A DNA stretch of 64,000 nt from DOZZ01 sp963792655 (GCA_963792655.1 CAWBWU010000006.1:62001-126000); one strand, 5' to 3'; positions 38,977 through 48,509 are shown, numbered from the stretch's first letter. Notes: generated by a model from the sequence alone, not told the origin. Made by a program: numbers and translations.

Positions 38977-40425
38977 TCAGTACTTCAGGTAAACCGTCTT
39001 ATAGTCGCTGTAGAAGTCTAAAGCCGCAGGCCCCTGTTCCTTCGGACCGAAGCTGGAGTCTTTGGTTCCGCCAAACGGTAGCTGGTACTCGACGCCTGCG
39101 CTGGGCAGGTTCACGGTCAACAGCCCCGCTTCTGCACCATACACAAACTCAAATACACGCGACACATTGGACGTCTGGATCGACGCTGAAAGTCCGAACG
39201 GAATGTTGTTCGCGATACGCATCGCGTCCGCAAAGTCTTTCGCGCGCATAACCGCCAGCACGGGTCCAAAGATTTCTTCCTGAGCGATGCGCATGTTTTC
39301 GGTGACGTTCGCGAACACCGTCGGCTCGACGAAGAAGCCCTTATCGAAAGCGCCGCCGGTCAGGCGATTGCCGCCGCACAAGGGTGCGCCGCACTCCTGC
39401 TTGCCGATCTCGATGTACTTCAGCACCGTATCGAGTTGGCCTTGATCGACCGCCGGCCCGATGTCGATGCCTGCTTCGAGACCATCGCCAACTTTCAGCT
39501 TCTTGGTGCGTTCGACAACAGCGTTGAGGAACTTGTCGTAAATCGCATCTTCGACGATCACGCGGCTGGTGGCTGTGCACTTCTGGCCCGTTGAGAAGAA
39601 CGCCGCGTTCACGGTATTCTCGACCGCGGAGTTGAAGTCCGCATCGGCGAGCACGATGGTCGGATTCTTGCCGCCCATTTCGAGCTGGATGCGCAGCTTG
39701 CGTTTGGATGCTTCGCCGTGCAGCCAGTCACCGATTTCGCACGAGCCGGTAAACGAGATCGCCTTCAACGGCTTCGCCGCAACCAGTGCTTTGCCGATTT
39801 CACCGCCGGAGCCCGCAACGAAGTTCACTACACCTTTGGGAATGCCTGCTTTGTGCAGCGCTTCCACTAAGCGCCACGCCATCAGCGGAGAAGCGGAAGC
39901 CGGCTTGAGGATAACCGTGTTGCCGCAGATCAGCGCCGGCGCCAGTTTCCAGGCCGGAATCGCGATCGGGAAATTCCAAGGTGTAATCAGACCGACGACG
40001 CCGACCGCCTTGCGGATGGCAAACGTGTGCACGCGATCTCGTTCGGACGGCGTCAGAATGCCGTTCAGCCGCGAGCCCTCACCGCCAAAGTAACGGAAAA
40101 TGTTGATGGCCCGGCGGACTTCGCCTTTCGCTTCGGGAACCGTCTTCCCTTCCTCGCGCGTCATTTCGGCGCCGAGCTGATCGAACTGCTGCTCCAGGAT
40201 ATCGGCAGCCTTGAACAGGATCGCGCCACGCGCCGGGGCGGGCATCGCTGACCAGGCCGGGAATGCAGCCTCGGCGGCTGCGGCTGCGCGGTCTACGTCG
40301 GCGGCGGTCGCTTTTCCGAAGAGGCCAACCAGATCGTCGTGGTTCGCAGGGCTTCGGTTTTCAAACGTGGCCGCGGTCGGCGTCCATTCGCCATCGATGA
40401 AATTGTGAAACGTCGGGGTGCTCAT
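38977..40425 (-). CDS. Aldehyde dehydrogenase, alpha-ketoglutaric semialdehyde dehydrogenase type
   Basis: 482 residues, standard ALDH length. Motifs: VGLITPWNFPIAIPAWKLAPAL, SFTGSCEIG, catalytic Glu in QLEMGGKNP, catalytic Cys in FSTGQKCTATSRV, and EEIFGPVLAV. The whole sequence resembles the alpha-ketoglutaric semialdehyde dehydrogenases of non-phosphorylative pentose oxidation and glucarate use. That matches the L-arabinonate dehydratase at 1.8 kb, though the two are 35 kb apart and substrate choice is inference. The start overlaps the LemA stop by 4 bases. Confidence 0.88.
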   Translation of the reverse strand: MSTPTFHNFIDGEWTPTAATFENRSPANHDDLVGLFGKATAADVDRAAAAAEAAFPAWSAMPAPARGAILFKAADILEQQFDQLGAEMTREEGKTVPEAKGEVRRAINIFRYFGGEGSRLNGILTPSERDRVHTFAIRKAVGVVGLITPWNFPIAIPAWKLAPALICGNTVILKPASASPLMAWRLVEALHKAGIPKGVVNFVAGSGGEIGKALVAAKPLKAISFTGSCEIGDWLHGEASKRKLRIQLEMGGKNPTIVLADADFNSAVENTVNAAFFSTGQKCTATSRVIVEDAIYDKFLNAVVERTKKLKVGDGLEAGIDIGPAVDQGQLDTVLKYIEIGKQECGAPLCGGNRLTGGAFDKGFFVEPTVFANVTENMRIAQEEIFGPVLAVMRAKDFADAMRIANNIPFGLSASIQTSNVSRVFEFVYGAEAGLLTVNLPSAGVEYQLPFGGTKDSSFGPKEQGPAALDFYSDYKTVYLKY

Positions 40426-41009
40426 TTATGCGCTTTTGCCTTTGTTTGTTGAGGTGTTTCCGGTGTACTTCCCGCCACTTCAGTTTTGAAATACGCGCTT
40501 TCCGGCCGGTAACCCGATAGGTATGCCACCAGATTACCCGGAAAAAGCCGCAGCTTGGTGTTGTAGCGCTGAACGGCGTCATTATAGAGACTCCGCGAAC
40601 GTGCGATTCGATTCTCACTGCTATCGAGTTCAAACTCGACCGCTTCGAATGCGTCGCTCCTGACGAGCGCCGGCGAGCGGTGCGCAGACGACAATAACGG
40701 CACCAGCGCAGTGTTCAAGTCCGTGTAGGCAGTGATCTTATCCGAAGGCGAATCGTTGCCGCTCAATTTAGCCGCGGCCGCTTTGGCGCGGCTGATCGCG
40801 TCCGCGTCTGAAGCAACGCTTTTGCGTACGAGGGACGCCAGCCGCGGGACCAGGTCCGCGCGGTCTTTCAGGTCGTCGTCCACCTGGTCCCACGCTTCGC
40901 CGATGGCGTTATGTTTCGCGCTGAGGTCGCTGCGCACCAGCCGGAACTGCCGAACGGAAAGCCAGCAAAGCACCCCGAGCACGACGATCGCAAGCAAAGC
41001 GTACTTCAT
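40422..41009 (-). CDS. LemA family protein
   Basis: 195 residues from ATG 41009 (a TTG at 41024 is possible). A single N-terminal membrane segment (YALLAIVVLGVLCWLSV) is followed by a four-helix LemA domain with AWDQVDDDLKDRADLVPRLA, ENRIARSRSLYNDAVQRYN and LRLFPGNLVAY. LemA proteins are membrane-anchored, with the helical domain outside the cytoplasm, and of uncertain function. The tail (STPETPQQTKAKAHK) is not conserved. Usual partners (TPM-domain genes) are absent; instead it overlaps the aldehyde dehydrogenase gene by 4 bases. Confidence 0.88.
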   Translation of the reverse strand: MKYALLAIVVLGVLCWLSVRQFRLVRSDLSAKHNAIGEAWDQVDDDLKDRADLVPRLASLVRKSVASDADAISRAKAAAAKLSGNDSPSDKITAYTDLNTALVPLLSSAHRSPALVRSDAFEAVEFELDSSENRIARSRSLYNDAVQRYNTKLRLFPGNLVAYLSGYRPESAYFKTEVAGSTPETPQQTKAKAHK

Positions 41010-41094
41010 GCGGCGGGCAGGCAAAGAAACATGGAAACAGAAAGTTTACCAGCGAAGGCGCGGTCTGCTTCGCACGGCATCATTTTGGGGCAGG

Positions 41095-41133
41095 AAACAA
41101 AAACGGGACCAGGTGCTCTCGTTACCTGGTCCC
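41095..41133 (-). terminator. Intrinsic terminator after the M16 peptidase gene
   Basis: A perfect 10-base-pair stem (arms 41105-41114 and 41124-41133) with a 9-base loop. Read on the minus strand it is followed by GTTTTTGTTTCC, a U-rich tract. It lies 93 bases after the peptidase stop. Confidence 0.75.
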
Positions 41134-41225
41134 ATGAGGAAAAACGAAACTCCGGTGTCCGAAGTTCCGCCGGCCACTCAATGTTGGCCTTTGATATTGA
41201 ATACGAAGCCCGCTCGCAACCGGAT

Positions 41226-42526
41226 TCAACAGACCAGATCTTCGCGCGTAAGACTGAACCCTTGCAGGTTGCCGAGCACCGTCAGTGCGACTAGCTCCTG
41301 ATGAAAGAACGTCTGTGCGACTTCGCGAATCTGATCGGCCGTGACGGCTTCTACCAATTCGCCAATCTCTTCGCTCGTGTAAAAACGCCCGTGATAAAGT
41401 TCCTGGCGCGCCAAATTCGACATCCGGCTGGAGGAAGACTCCAGGCCGAGGATCATCGAGCCCTTCAGATGATCTTTCGCCCGGCGCAATTCTTCTTCGG
41501 GAATCAGGTCGTCTTTCAAAATGCGGAACTCTTTCAGAATCAGGTCGATCACCTGACGGGCGGACTCGACCGAAGTGCCCGCGTAGACCGACAAGCACCC
41601 GGTGTCGCGATAAGGGCTGAGGTCGCTGAACACCGCATACGCCAAACCGAGCTGTTCACGAATGTGCTGGAACAAGCGCGAGCTCATGCCGCCGCCCAGC
41701 ACGGTGTTCAGGATGTAGCAAGCGAAACGCAACGGATGCGACGCCGGATAGCAGGGTACGCCGAGACACAGGTGCGCCTGCTCCAACTCCTTTTTGTTCT
41801 TCAGTGCGATGTGCGCCTGGGTAACCGGAGCGGCTGGCATTTGCGCCGCTGCTCGCGGCTGCAATGCGGAGAAGCGCTGTTCCACAAGCTTCACCATTTG
41901 CTGATGGTTCAGGTTCCCCGCAGCGGTAATCAGCAGGTTCGCCGGGGTGTAGACGTTTTCGATAAAAGCCGTGCACCGCGTCGCGGTCAAATGCTTTCAC
42001 CGTCTCTTTAGTGCCCAGGATCGGCCGCCCGATCGCATGGTCTTTCCAGAAGTTTGACGGAGAAGATCTCATGCACCAGGTAGTCGGGATTGTCGACGTC
42101 CATCTTCAGTTCTTCGAGGATGACGCCCTTTTCTTTCTCGATGTCGTCTTCACGGAAGAGCGGGTTCAGCACCAGGTCCGAGAGAACGTCGAAGGCGTAT
42201 TCCAGATGCTCATCAAGGATTTTGGTGTTGAAGCAGACCAGCTCTTTCGAAGTGAAAGCGTCCAGATTGCCGCCCACTGAGTCGACCGAGCGCGCAATGT
42301 CCTCTGCGCTGCGATGCCTGGTCCCTTTGAACAGCATGTGTTCGATGAAGTGAGAGATGCCGTTCTGCTGTTTGGTTTCGCTGCGTGAACCGGAGTTGAC
42401 CCATACGCCGACCGCGACGGATCGCACGTGCTGCATGGATTCAGTAATGACGCGTACGCCGCTCGGTAGAGTGGACGTCGCAATCTCTCGGATAGGTTGA
42501 GCTAACGCGGTGGATGGAGATGTCAA
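41226..42526 (-). CDS. M16 family zinc peptidase (two frameshifts)
   Basis: About 432 residues after repair, one M16 unit pair as in mitochondrial-processing-peptidase-like bacterial enzymes. The inverted zinc motif HFIEHMLFKGT holds the HxxEH site, and the downstream Glu is in EKEKGVILEELKM. The second half (LCLGVPCYPASHP, LNTVLGGGMSSRLFQHIREQLGLAYAV) has the family's substrate-binding pattern. Breaks at 42053-42055 and 41964-41967 are mended by removing one base in a T or A run, restoring SVNFWKDHAIGRPILG and GFIENVYTPANLL. It probably degrades peptides; the gene stands alone, followed by a terminator. Confidence 0.87.
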
Positions 42527-42582
42527 GGAAAGGGGGTACCTTCACTCATTATCTCGCAACCCGGAGCCTGATTGTAAACACC

Positions 42583-42591
42583 TGATATAAT
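42583..42591 (+). promoter_or_regulatory. Extended -10 promoter of rlmN
   Basis: TGATATAAT is a full-consensus extended -10 box. It ends 7 bases before ATG 42599, so transcription would begin at or next to the start codon. No good -35 is seen at the usual distance, as is common for extended -10 promoters. Confidence 0.65.
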
Positions 42592-42598
42592 TCGAGAT

Positions 42599-43648
42599 AT
42601 GCAACAGACGCTGCTCGGGATGGAGGTGCCTGAGCTGCAGGCTGCGCTAGTGGCGGCGGCTGGTTCCAGTCAGCCGGCCTACCGTGCGCGCCAGCTTTAC
42701 TCCGCTCTTTACCGGCAGAAAGTAAGTGACGTTCAGCAGGTGAGCGCGCTGCCCGCAGCCTTGCGCGCAGAGCTCTCCAGCACGCCGCTTGGCTCGCCCG
42801 CGCAGGACCGTGTTTACGATTCCGTCGACGGCACGCGCCGTTATCTCCTCGCGCTGCAGGATGGCCGCACCGTCGAAACCGTGCTGATGCCTGAAGAGAA
42901 CCGGCACACCGTCTGCATCTCGAGCCAGGTCGGGTGCCCCGTCGATTGTAAGTTCTGCATGACCGCGCTGATGGGTCTTGAACGAAGCCTGACGGCCGGT
43001 GAGATCGTCGGCCAGGTGCTTTTCGTCGCACGCGATAACGGGCTGCTGATCGAAGATTCGCGGTTCAACATCGTGATGATGGGCATGGGCGAACCGCTCT
43101 TGAATTTGCCCAACGTGCTGAAGGCGACGCGTATTCTGTGTGACCCGGAAGGTGTGGGACTGTCCGAGAAGCGCATCACGCTTTCGACCTCGGGCATCAT
43201 CCCGAAGATTGCTGAACTAGGCGCGGCGGAAGTCCGGCCGAAACTTGCCATCTCACTAAACGCCTCCACTGAAGAAACTCGCCAGCAGTTAATGCCGATT
43301 ACGCGCAAGTATCACTTGAAGGATCTGATGGCCGCGTGCCGCGCATATCCCCTGCGCGCCTGGGAGCGGCTGACGTTTGAATATGTGCTGCTCGGCGGCG
43401 TGAACGACAGCGATGCCGACGCGCGCCGCGTGGTCAAGCTGCTTTCCCAACTGAAAGCTAAGGTAAACCTGATCGCGCTCAACCCTGGGCCCGGCATTCC
43501 ATTCATAACGCCTGCGCCGGAGCGTGTCGCGAGCTTTCAAGAGATCGTCAAACAGGCGCTGCCCTGCTTCATCCGCAAGCCGCGCGGTTTAGATATCTAT
43601 GCGGCATGCGGACAGCTGAAGCGAAACGAAACGCTGGTTCAGTTGTAG
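42599..43648 (+). CDS. rlmN: 23S rRNA A2503 / tRNA A37 C2-methyltransferase
   Basis: 349 residues. A radical-SAM enzyme that methylates C2 of adenine. The CxxxCxxC cluster is in GCPVDCKFCMTAL, and MGMGEPLLN, TLSTSGIIPK, KLAISLNAS and FEYVLLGGVND follow in order. The second, methyl-carrying Cys is in DIYAACGQLK near the end. The start MQQTLLGMEVPELQ fits the family. No ribosome site precedes the ATG and a consensus extended -10 box sits 7 bases upstream, so the mRNA is probably leaderless. Confidence 0.96.
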   Translation: MQQTLLGMEVPELQAALVAAAGSSQPAYRARQLYSALYRQKVSDVQQVSALPAALRAELSSTPLGSPAQDRVYDSVDGTRRYLLALQDGRTVETVLMPEENRHTVCISSQVGCPVDCKFCMTALMGLERSLTAGEIVGQVLFVARDNGLLIEDSRFNIVMMGMGEPLLNLPNVLKATRILCDPEGVGLSEKRITLSTSGIIPKIAELGAAEVRPKLAISLNASTEETRQQLMPITRKYHLKDLMAACRAYPLRAWERLTFEYVLLGGVNDSDADARRVVKLLSQLKAKVNLIALNPGPGIPFITPAPERVASFQEIVKQALPCFIRKPRGLDIYAACGQLKRNETLVQL

Positions 43649-43704
43649 CGGTTCGGGCCACAGAAGTCCGCCGGGACCGTTTGTGGACAGGCCTTTTCGC
43701 TACG

Positions 43705-43727
43705 CAGATTCGCGAATCGCAAATCTG
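43705..43727. repeat. Imperfect palindrome before the trypsin-fold gene
   Basis: A 23-base inverted repeat with arms CAGATTCGCGA and CGCAAATCTG (one mismatch). It lies between rlmN and the next gene. It may be a hairpin or a protein-binding site; no T-run follows. Confidence 0.35.
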
Positions 43728-43753
43728 TAACTAACGTGCGAGAATCGGTCCCA

Positions 43754-45197
43754 ATGCTTTCACTCGCGAGGGTCGCTCTGGTCGTCGCCACAGCTCTCAC
43801 CGTCCAGGCTCAAGAGATCAAAATGTTGAAGTCGCTGTCCGGGGTGTCGGGACATGTTTCCGGCTCCAAGTTCCTCTTTGATGAGACCCGCACGCGCTTC
43901 GTTTACCCACAGGACCAGGCCCTCATCGTGTACTTTGAGTGGACGGCTCCGGCAGGCCTGCACACTATCACCTCAGTGTGGAAAGCGCCCGACGGGCATG
44001 TCGCTTCGATTCCTTCCGAAGTCAAAATCGACTCGCCCGGCGGGGTACTCGCGGCTTACTGGAACCTCAACATCCTGGCCGACGGATCCTGCAGGCATCT
44101 GGGCTCTCGAAACTCGCGTCGACGGCGTCCCGGGAGGTACCCATAATGTCGAGATCTACGTCCCGCCTGTCGCCAAGCCGGCTGCGGTTCCCGTACAAGC
44201 TGCGCCGCCCACGTCTGATCAACTCTATAGCGCTACGCTGCCCTCGCTCGTGATGGTTTCCGCTTTGAACGCCGCAGACCAGCGGCTCAATGTCTCTTTG
44301 GGATTTGTGTTTGCTCCGAACGTAGTCGCCACCGCTTTCCAGGCGGTTGACGGCGCCTCCGTCGTAGCCATCACCTTCGCGGACGGGAAAACGGTTCGCA
44401 CCGACTCGCTTATCGGGTGGAGCCGCAGCACCGATTGGGCGCTGATCCCCGTTCCCACCGAGTCCCGGAAACCGCTCGCGCACGCGGATTCCAAATCCGC
44501 GAGGATCGGCGACCGGGTGATGGCATTCACCGTCGAGAACGGCAATAAGGTGGCCGCGCCGGTCGACATCTCGGGGCGTAGCCAGAACGCGATTCAGTTC
44601 AACCCGTCGCTGCCGGACGTCTCCGCGGGGTCCCCCGTTCTGGATTCGAACGGTGGGGTCTTCGGCATCGCGGGCGCTTCGAGAGCCGGTCTGCGAACGG
44701 CGCTCGCGCTGGATGCTCTGAGCCGTTCCATGGTGATGCAGCCTCTCGTTGGTGGACTGACGCCCATCGAAGCCGTCGTCAACCCGAACCGCCCCATGAG
44801 CTTCAAACAACTTCTCGAGGCGGGCGTTCTGACTCCGCCGCTTGAGCGTTTTCCGCCGATGGTTTATGCGATGACGACGGACATCCCCAACAAGAAAGCC
44901 GACCTTCCGGATCGCTCGGTCGTCGAATTTTCGAAACGCGTTCGCACGGTGTGGGTCGTCAGCCTGTGGGCTCGGCGGGGCTCCCTCAAGAATGCGATGG
45001 TATCGATGCGCGTGTTCGACGCGGAGAACAGGAAAGTCGGGGCATCCGTTCCCCAAAAGGTGAGCTTCGGAGAAACCAGCACGTACCGGCTGACCAACTC
45101 ATTCGATGTCGGCCAACTGCCACCTGGAGAGTACCGCATCGACTTAGTGGCCAATGATCTGGCAGTTTGGCGCGGATTCATCCGCGTGGCGGATTGA
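43754..45197 (+). CDS. Secreted protein with degenerate trypsin-like domain (one frameshift)
   Basis: About 480 residues after repair. Signal peptide (MLSLARVALVVATALTVQA), then a beta-sandwich-like region (KFLFDETRTRFVYPQDQALIVYFEW), a trypsin-fold domain at about 155-310 and a last region of strands. The fold is suggested by FVFAPNVVATAFQAVDGAS, STDWALIPV (Asp kept) and VSAGSPVLDSNGGVFGIAG (Ser kept). The catalytic His, expected in the usual VTxxHVV position, is replaced (ATAFQAV), so protease activity is doubtful. The frame breaks near 44090; removing one T restores DGSAGIWALETRV. Function unknown. Confidence 0.72.
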
Positions 45198-45257
45198 TCC
45201 CCGCGCCCGCCTTCATGAAACATGGCCGACCCGGTGAGTGAGCCCTCTCTCCCAAGC

Positions 45258-46325
45258 TCACGCGCCCGGGCCGCGCGGCTTGCCGCCCCGGTGTGCTTTG
45301 TGCACCGCCTTCCAGCGCCGCTTGAGTTCCAGCGCAGCGACGATGTCGGTTTTGCGATCTAAATACGCCAGCTCCGCGCGCATCTTGAGGAAGCTGTTGT
45401 AGCGATCGGCCGGCACCGCGTCGCGCACAGCGCAACCTTCATCGACCGTGTGACTGCAATCGTGAAAGCGGCAGCCGAGCGCAAGCTGCGCGATGTCGTC
45501 GAACGCTTGTTCGAGGCTCGACTCGCTCGCCCAAAGCTGCAGTTCGCGCATCCCCGGCGTGTCGATCAAAGCGCCACCGCCCGGTAGTGGCAACAACTCG
45601 CGATGCGTGGTCGTGTGGCGGCCTTTGCTGTCCTGTTCACGCACCTCGCGAACTGCCTGGCGCGATTCGCCGAGCAGCGTGTTGGTCAACGTCGACTTGC
45701 CCACACCCGATGAGCCAAGCAGCGCCACGGTGTAGCGGCTGCTGACGATCTCGAGAATCGGTTCGACGCACGCTGCGTTGATTGCGCTGATCGCCAGCAC
45801 ACGCGCCGTTCCCGCGACGGTTTGAACTTGCGAGACCGCGCTTGCGACATCTTTGCAGATGTCGGCCTTGTTCAGAACGATGACCGGTTCAGCACCGCTC
45901 TCGCGCGTTAGCGTCACATAGCGTTCGATCCGCCGCAAGCTGAAATCATGATCGAGGCTGGATACGATCAACGCGATATCCACGTTGGCGGCGATCACCT
46001 GCTCTTCGTCACGCGCGCCCGGAGCACGCCGCGAGAACAACGTCGAACGCGGCAACACAGCGTGCACCATCGCTTCTGCAGCGCCGGTTCGTTGTATCGC
46101 AACCCAGTCGCCCACCGCCGGCCAGTGCGCGCGATTCTCAAGACGGTAAAGTAACGCTCCGATCGCTTCGGCCTTTACTTCGCCAGACGCTGTGTAGAGC
46201 CTGTACTGTTCACGATGAACCACCGACACGCGCGCAAGTTCTAAACCGCGTGCCGTAAACTGCTCGAAGGAGCGCACGACATCCGCCGTTGCTCCAATGC
46301 TGCTGAGATCAAAACTCTTTTGCAT
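45258..46325 (-). CDS. rsgA: Small ribosomal subunit biogenesis GTPase
   Basis: 355 residues. Circularly permuted GTPase: an OB-fold start (VGDWVAIQRTG), then G4 VLNKADI, G5, G1 LLGSSGVGKSTLTNTL and G3 DTPGMRELQ, followed by the zinc motif CRFHDCSHTVDEGCAV. RsgA checks late 30S assembly and is stimulated by the ribosome. The C-terminus is basic. Single gene; nothing unusual. The start ATG 46325 gives MQKSFDLSSIGAT. Confidence 0.95.
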   Translation of the reverse strand: MQKSFDLSSIGATADVVRSFEQFTARGLELARVSVVHREQYRLYTASGEVKAEAIGALLYRLENRAHWPAVGDWVAIQRTGAAEAMVHAVLPRSTLFSRRAPGARDEEQVIAANVDIALIVSSLDHDFSLRRIERYVTLTRESGAEPVIVLNKADICKDVASAVSQVQTVAGTARVLAISAINAACVEPILEIVSSRYTVALLGSSGVGKSTLTNTLLGESRQAVREVREQDSKGRHTTTHRELLPLPGGGALIDTPGMRELQLWASESSLEQAFDDIAQLALGCRFHDCSHTVDEGCAVRDAVPADRYNSFLKMRAELAYLDRKTDIVAALELKRRWKAVHKAHRGGKPRGPGA

Positions 46326-46526
46326 TCCAAATCTCCGGTAACTGAGCGAGCAGGCGCACCTGCTCCAGCGTTAGGACACGAGGATCAAAATGGAATGGCG
46401 CGGGAACGCGACACGCGCAGGCACACGAGTGGCGCGAGGCGAAAGGCGATCCGGCGCTTGGTTAGAGGACAGTCAACGGCAGCTTCTGAGACTTCAACAT
46501 ACGCGTTCGCCTGCCGCAACGCAAGC

Positions 46527-47378
46527 ATGTCTTATGCTGAAACCTGCATGCCGCTCGACGCCCGCCAGCACATTCGCAAAATGCGCGGCGGAGCGCAATC
46601 GCACCTGCTCGAATGCAGCGACGGCAACTTCTACGTGGTGAAGTTTCAGAACAACCCGCAGCACCGGCGCATTCTGGTGAATGAGCTAATCGCGTCGGCC
46701 ATTCTGAAGCATCTGCAAATCCCTTCGCCCGACACCGCGATCATTCGCACCAGCGAAGAGTTCGTCGAGAACAATCCACAACTGGCGATCGAACTCGGTT
46801 CGCAACGCATCCCTCCGGTTGCGGGATGGCATTTCGGATCACGCTATCCGGGCGATCCTGCCGTTACGGCCATCTATGATTTCGTGCCCGATACGTTGCT
46901 CGAACAAATTGCGAATCCCAAAGATTTCCTCGGCGCTCTGGTGTTCGATAAGTGGACCGCGAATGCCGACGGCCGCCAGGCGATCTTCTTTCGCGCCCGA
47001 TTGAAAGAGTGGTTCGGCGACCCGAGCAACCAGCGGCGCGGATTCGTGGCGTTGATGATCGACCATGGCTTCATCCTGAACGGGCCCCACTGGGATTTTC
47101 CCGAATCGCCCGTTCAGGGTCTCTACCCGCGGCGCGGCGTCTATCGCACGGTGAGTTCGTTCAATGATTTCGAGCCGTGGCTCGAGCGCGTGCAGCACTT
47201 CCCTGAGAAAGTTTTGGACGACGCGTGGAAGTCGATTCCGCCCGAATGGCTCGATGGTGATGAGCAGCAACTCGAACGTACGCTGGTGCAGCTCTTGCGA
47301 CGACGTGCACGAGTCAAGCACATGATCGATGACTTGCGGTTAAGCAATGCCAACCCGTTCTCAAGCTGGGTCGCGTGA
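46527..47378 (+). CDS. HipA-like kinase domain protein
   Basis: 283 residues from ATG 46527 (ATG 46548 is an alternative). The sequence has the start of a HipA-type kinase fold: GGAQSHLLEC, a lysine in NFYVVKFQNNP, VNELIASAILKHL, and the later DKWTANADGRQAIF and DHGFILNGPHWDF. It resembles the shorter HipA_2-type group I recall from Acidobacteria. The usual HipB partner gene is absent, so a toxin role is not implied. Substrate unknown. It is divergent from rsgA, with a gap in which I see no other gene, and overlaps the SDR gene at its 3' end by 18 bases. Confidence 0.72.
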   Translation: MSYAETCMPLDARQHIRKMRGGAQSHLLECSDGNFYVVKFQNNPQHRRILVNELIASAILKHLQIPSPDTAIIRTSEEFVENNPQLAIELGSQRIPPVAGWHFGSRYPGDPAVTAIYDFVPDTLLEQIANPKDFLGALVFDKWTANADGRQAIFFRARLKEWFGDPSNQRRGFVALMIDHGFILNGPHWDFPESPVQGLYPRRGVYRTVSSFNDFEPWLERVQHFPEKVLDDAWKSIPPEWLDGDEQQLERTLVQLLRRRARVKHMIDDLRLSNANPFSSWVA

Positions 47379-48185
47379 CTCTTCCGCGAGGCACGCGGGG
47401 ATGCCTTCGCGGTAAGTGGGATAGCGCAGCGTCACCCCGAACACTTCTCTGATGGCGCGGCCATCCACGCGCCGGTTCGCGCGCCGCGTTTCAGGAAGGC
47501 TCGCGGCATCTAGTTACGCGGGGCAGCGTGGAGGTTCATCAGCGCCGCGCAGAACTCCGCAATTTCATTCGCAGTAGAGGGCAGCTCATCGGCTACCGGC
47601 CATGCCCCTTGCACATCACTCAGCAGTGCCGCGGTTGTGAGCGCAGCAAGATCGTCGACGTGAATGCGGCTCGTGAAATTCACGCCGCCTTCGGCGAGAG
47701 CAAAACGCCCTTCACGCAGGGCAACGTGCGCGCCGCGTCCTGGTCCGTAGATCGCGGCAGGCCGCAGCACGATCGCGTTCGGATGCGCCAGCACGGCCCG
47801 TTCTGCCTCCACTCGCAGCGATTCACGCGGAGTGCGCGGAGCAACGGGCGTGGTGTGATCGACTTCTGTCTGTGCACCATAAACGCCCGTGGTCGAGAGA
47901 TACACAATGCGCGCGGCGTGCCTGACCGCTTGCACCACTGCCGGCGTGCACTCAAACATCCCGCCTTGCTCGTCGCGCTGCGTAGGAATCGAGAGCAACA
48001 CTCTGGTTCCCGGGCCCACTTTGCTCCTGAGCATGCTGAGACTTTCGGCGCGCGTGCAATCGAAACCTTGCGACCGGCGCAGGCCTTCGACGGTCATGTT
48101 TTTCGCGAGCAACAATCTGGCTGACGCGCGCACCGGTAAAGCCGCATCCGGCGATCAGCACGTCAGGGTAAGCTGGAGTCATCAC
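47361..48185 (-). CDS. NAD(P)-binding SDR/epimerase-like protein (three frameshifts)
   Basis: About 273 residues after repair. Extended-SDR type, like E. coli YeeZ. It opens with a Rossmann motif (VLIAGCGFTGARV) and continues with GLRRSQGFD, VLLSIPTQ, RIVYLSTTGVYG and LRPAAIYGPGRG. An extra base at 48115-48117 breaks the N-terminus; near 47511-47525 two bases too many (or one missing) cut the end, after which LDAASLPETRRANRRVDG and FGVTLRYPTYREG complete it. With both repaired the stop is at 47361 and the frame is consistent. Substrate unknown. Frameshifts are treated as sequencing errors. Confidence 0.75.
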
Positions 48186-48205
48186 GTGTAACGAAAGGGA
48201 CCAGG

Positions 48206-48439
48206 ATGGATGAGAAGGTAACGAAAGCCGCCGAAGACAGCTCTGCTGCGCCCGGGCGGTCTCCGGACGATCTAGCGCTGGACATGATGAAGTTTATCGC
48301 CGTCACCACTGGTTACGGAAGAACAGCAGGATCTTCGGGAGCGGGATTTTCCTCAGTACCCGGATCACGCGGGCCAGAGGAATACGCGACCGCACTGATC
48401 GATCTGTTCCACCGTTGCCGCAAGGCGATTCGAGAATAA
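48206..48439 (+). CDS. Small conserved-looking protein, unknown
   Basis: 77 residues with a clear ribosome site (GGGACCAGG, 2-8 bases before ATG). The N-terminus is charged and disordered, the middle is Gly/Ser rich (GRTAGSSGAGFSSVPGSRG) and the ends are helical (DDLALDMMKFIAVTTG, YATALIDLFHRCRKAI). No signal peptide or known domain. It ends just before a strong bidirectional terminator. It is divergent from the SDR gene by 20 bases. Function unknown. Confidence 0.65.
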   Translation: MDEKVTKAAEDSSAAPGRSPDDLALDMMKFIAVTTGYGRTAGSSGAGFSSVPGSRGPEEYATALIDLFHRCRKAIRE

Positions 48440-48457
48440 TCCAGCCCCGCAAAATGC

Positions 48458-48490
48458 AAAAGCCGGACAGGATGACTGTCCGGCTTTTTT
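48458..48490. terminator. Strong bidirectional intrinsic terminator
   Basis: A 13-base arm at 48458-48470 pairs perfectly with 48476-48488 around a GATGA loop. On the plus strand it runs into TTTTTT, and on the minus strand the arm also ends in a T-rich tract. It separates the convergent small gene and lysine-rich gene and probably serves both. Confidence 0.88.
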
Positions 48491-48509
48491 CGTTCAGGAG
48501 TGAGGAAGC

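Noticed and set aside
46309..46445. Minus-strand frame before rsgA ending in a natural-looking peptide (FDPRVLTLEQVRLLAQLPEIW)
   Set aside because: Only about 45 codons between stops, no start codon or ribosome site, and the first half looks random. It could be the end of a frameshifted gene, but I cannot support its beginning.
46527..47378. HipA-like protein as a HipAB toxin-antitoxin system
   Set aside because: No HipB-like helix-turn-helix gene is adjacent, and the protein is shorter than HipA.
3001..48185. Treating the frameshifted genes as real pseudogenes
   Set aside because: The breaks are nearly all single-base insertions, fall in clusters, keep full conserved sequence on both sides, and hit thrS, which must work.
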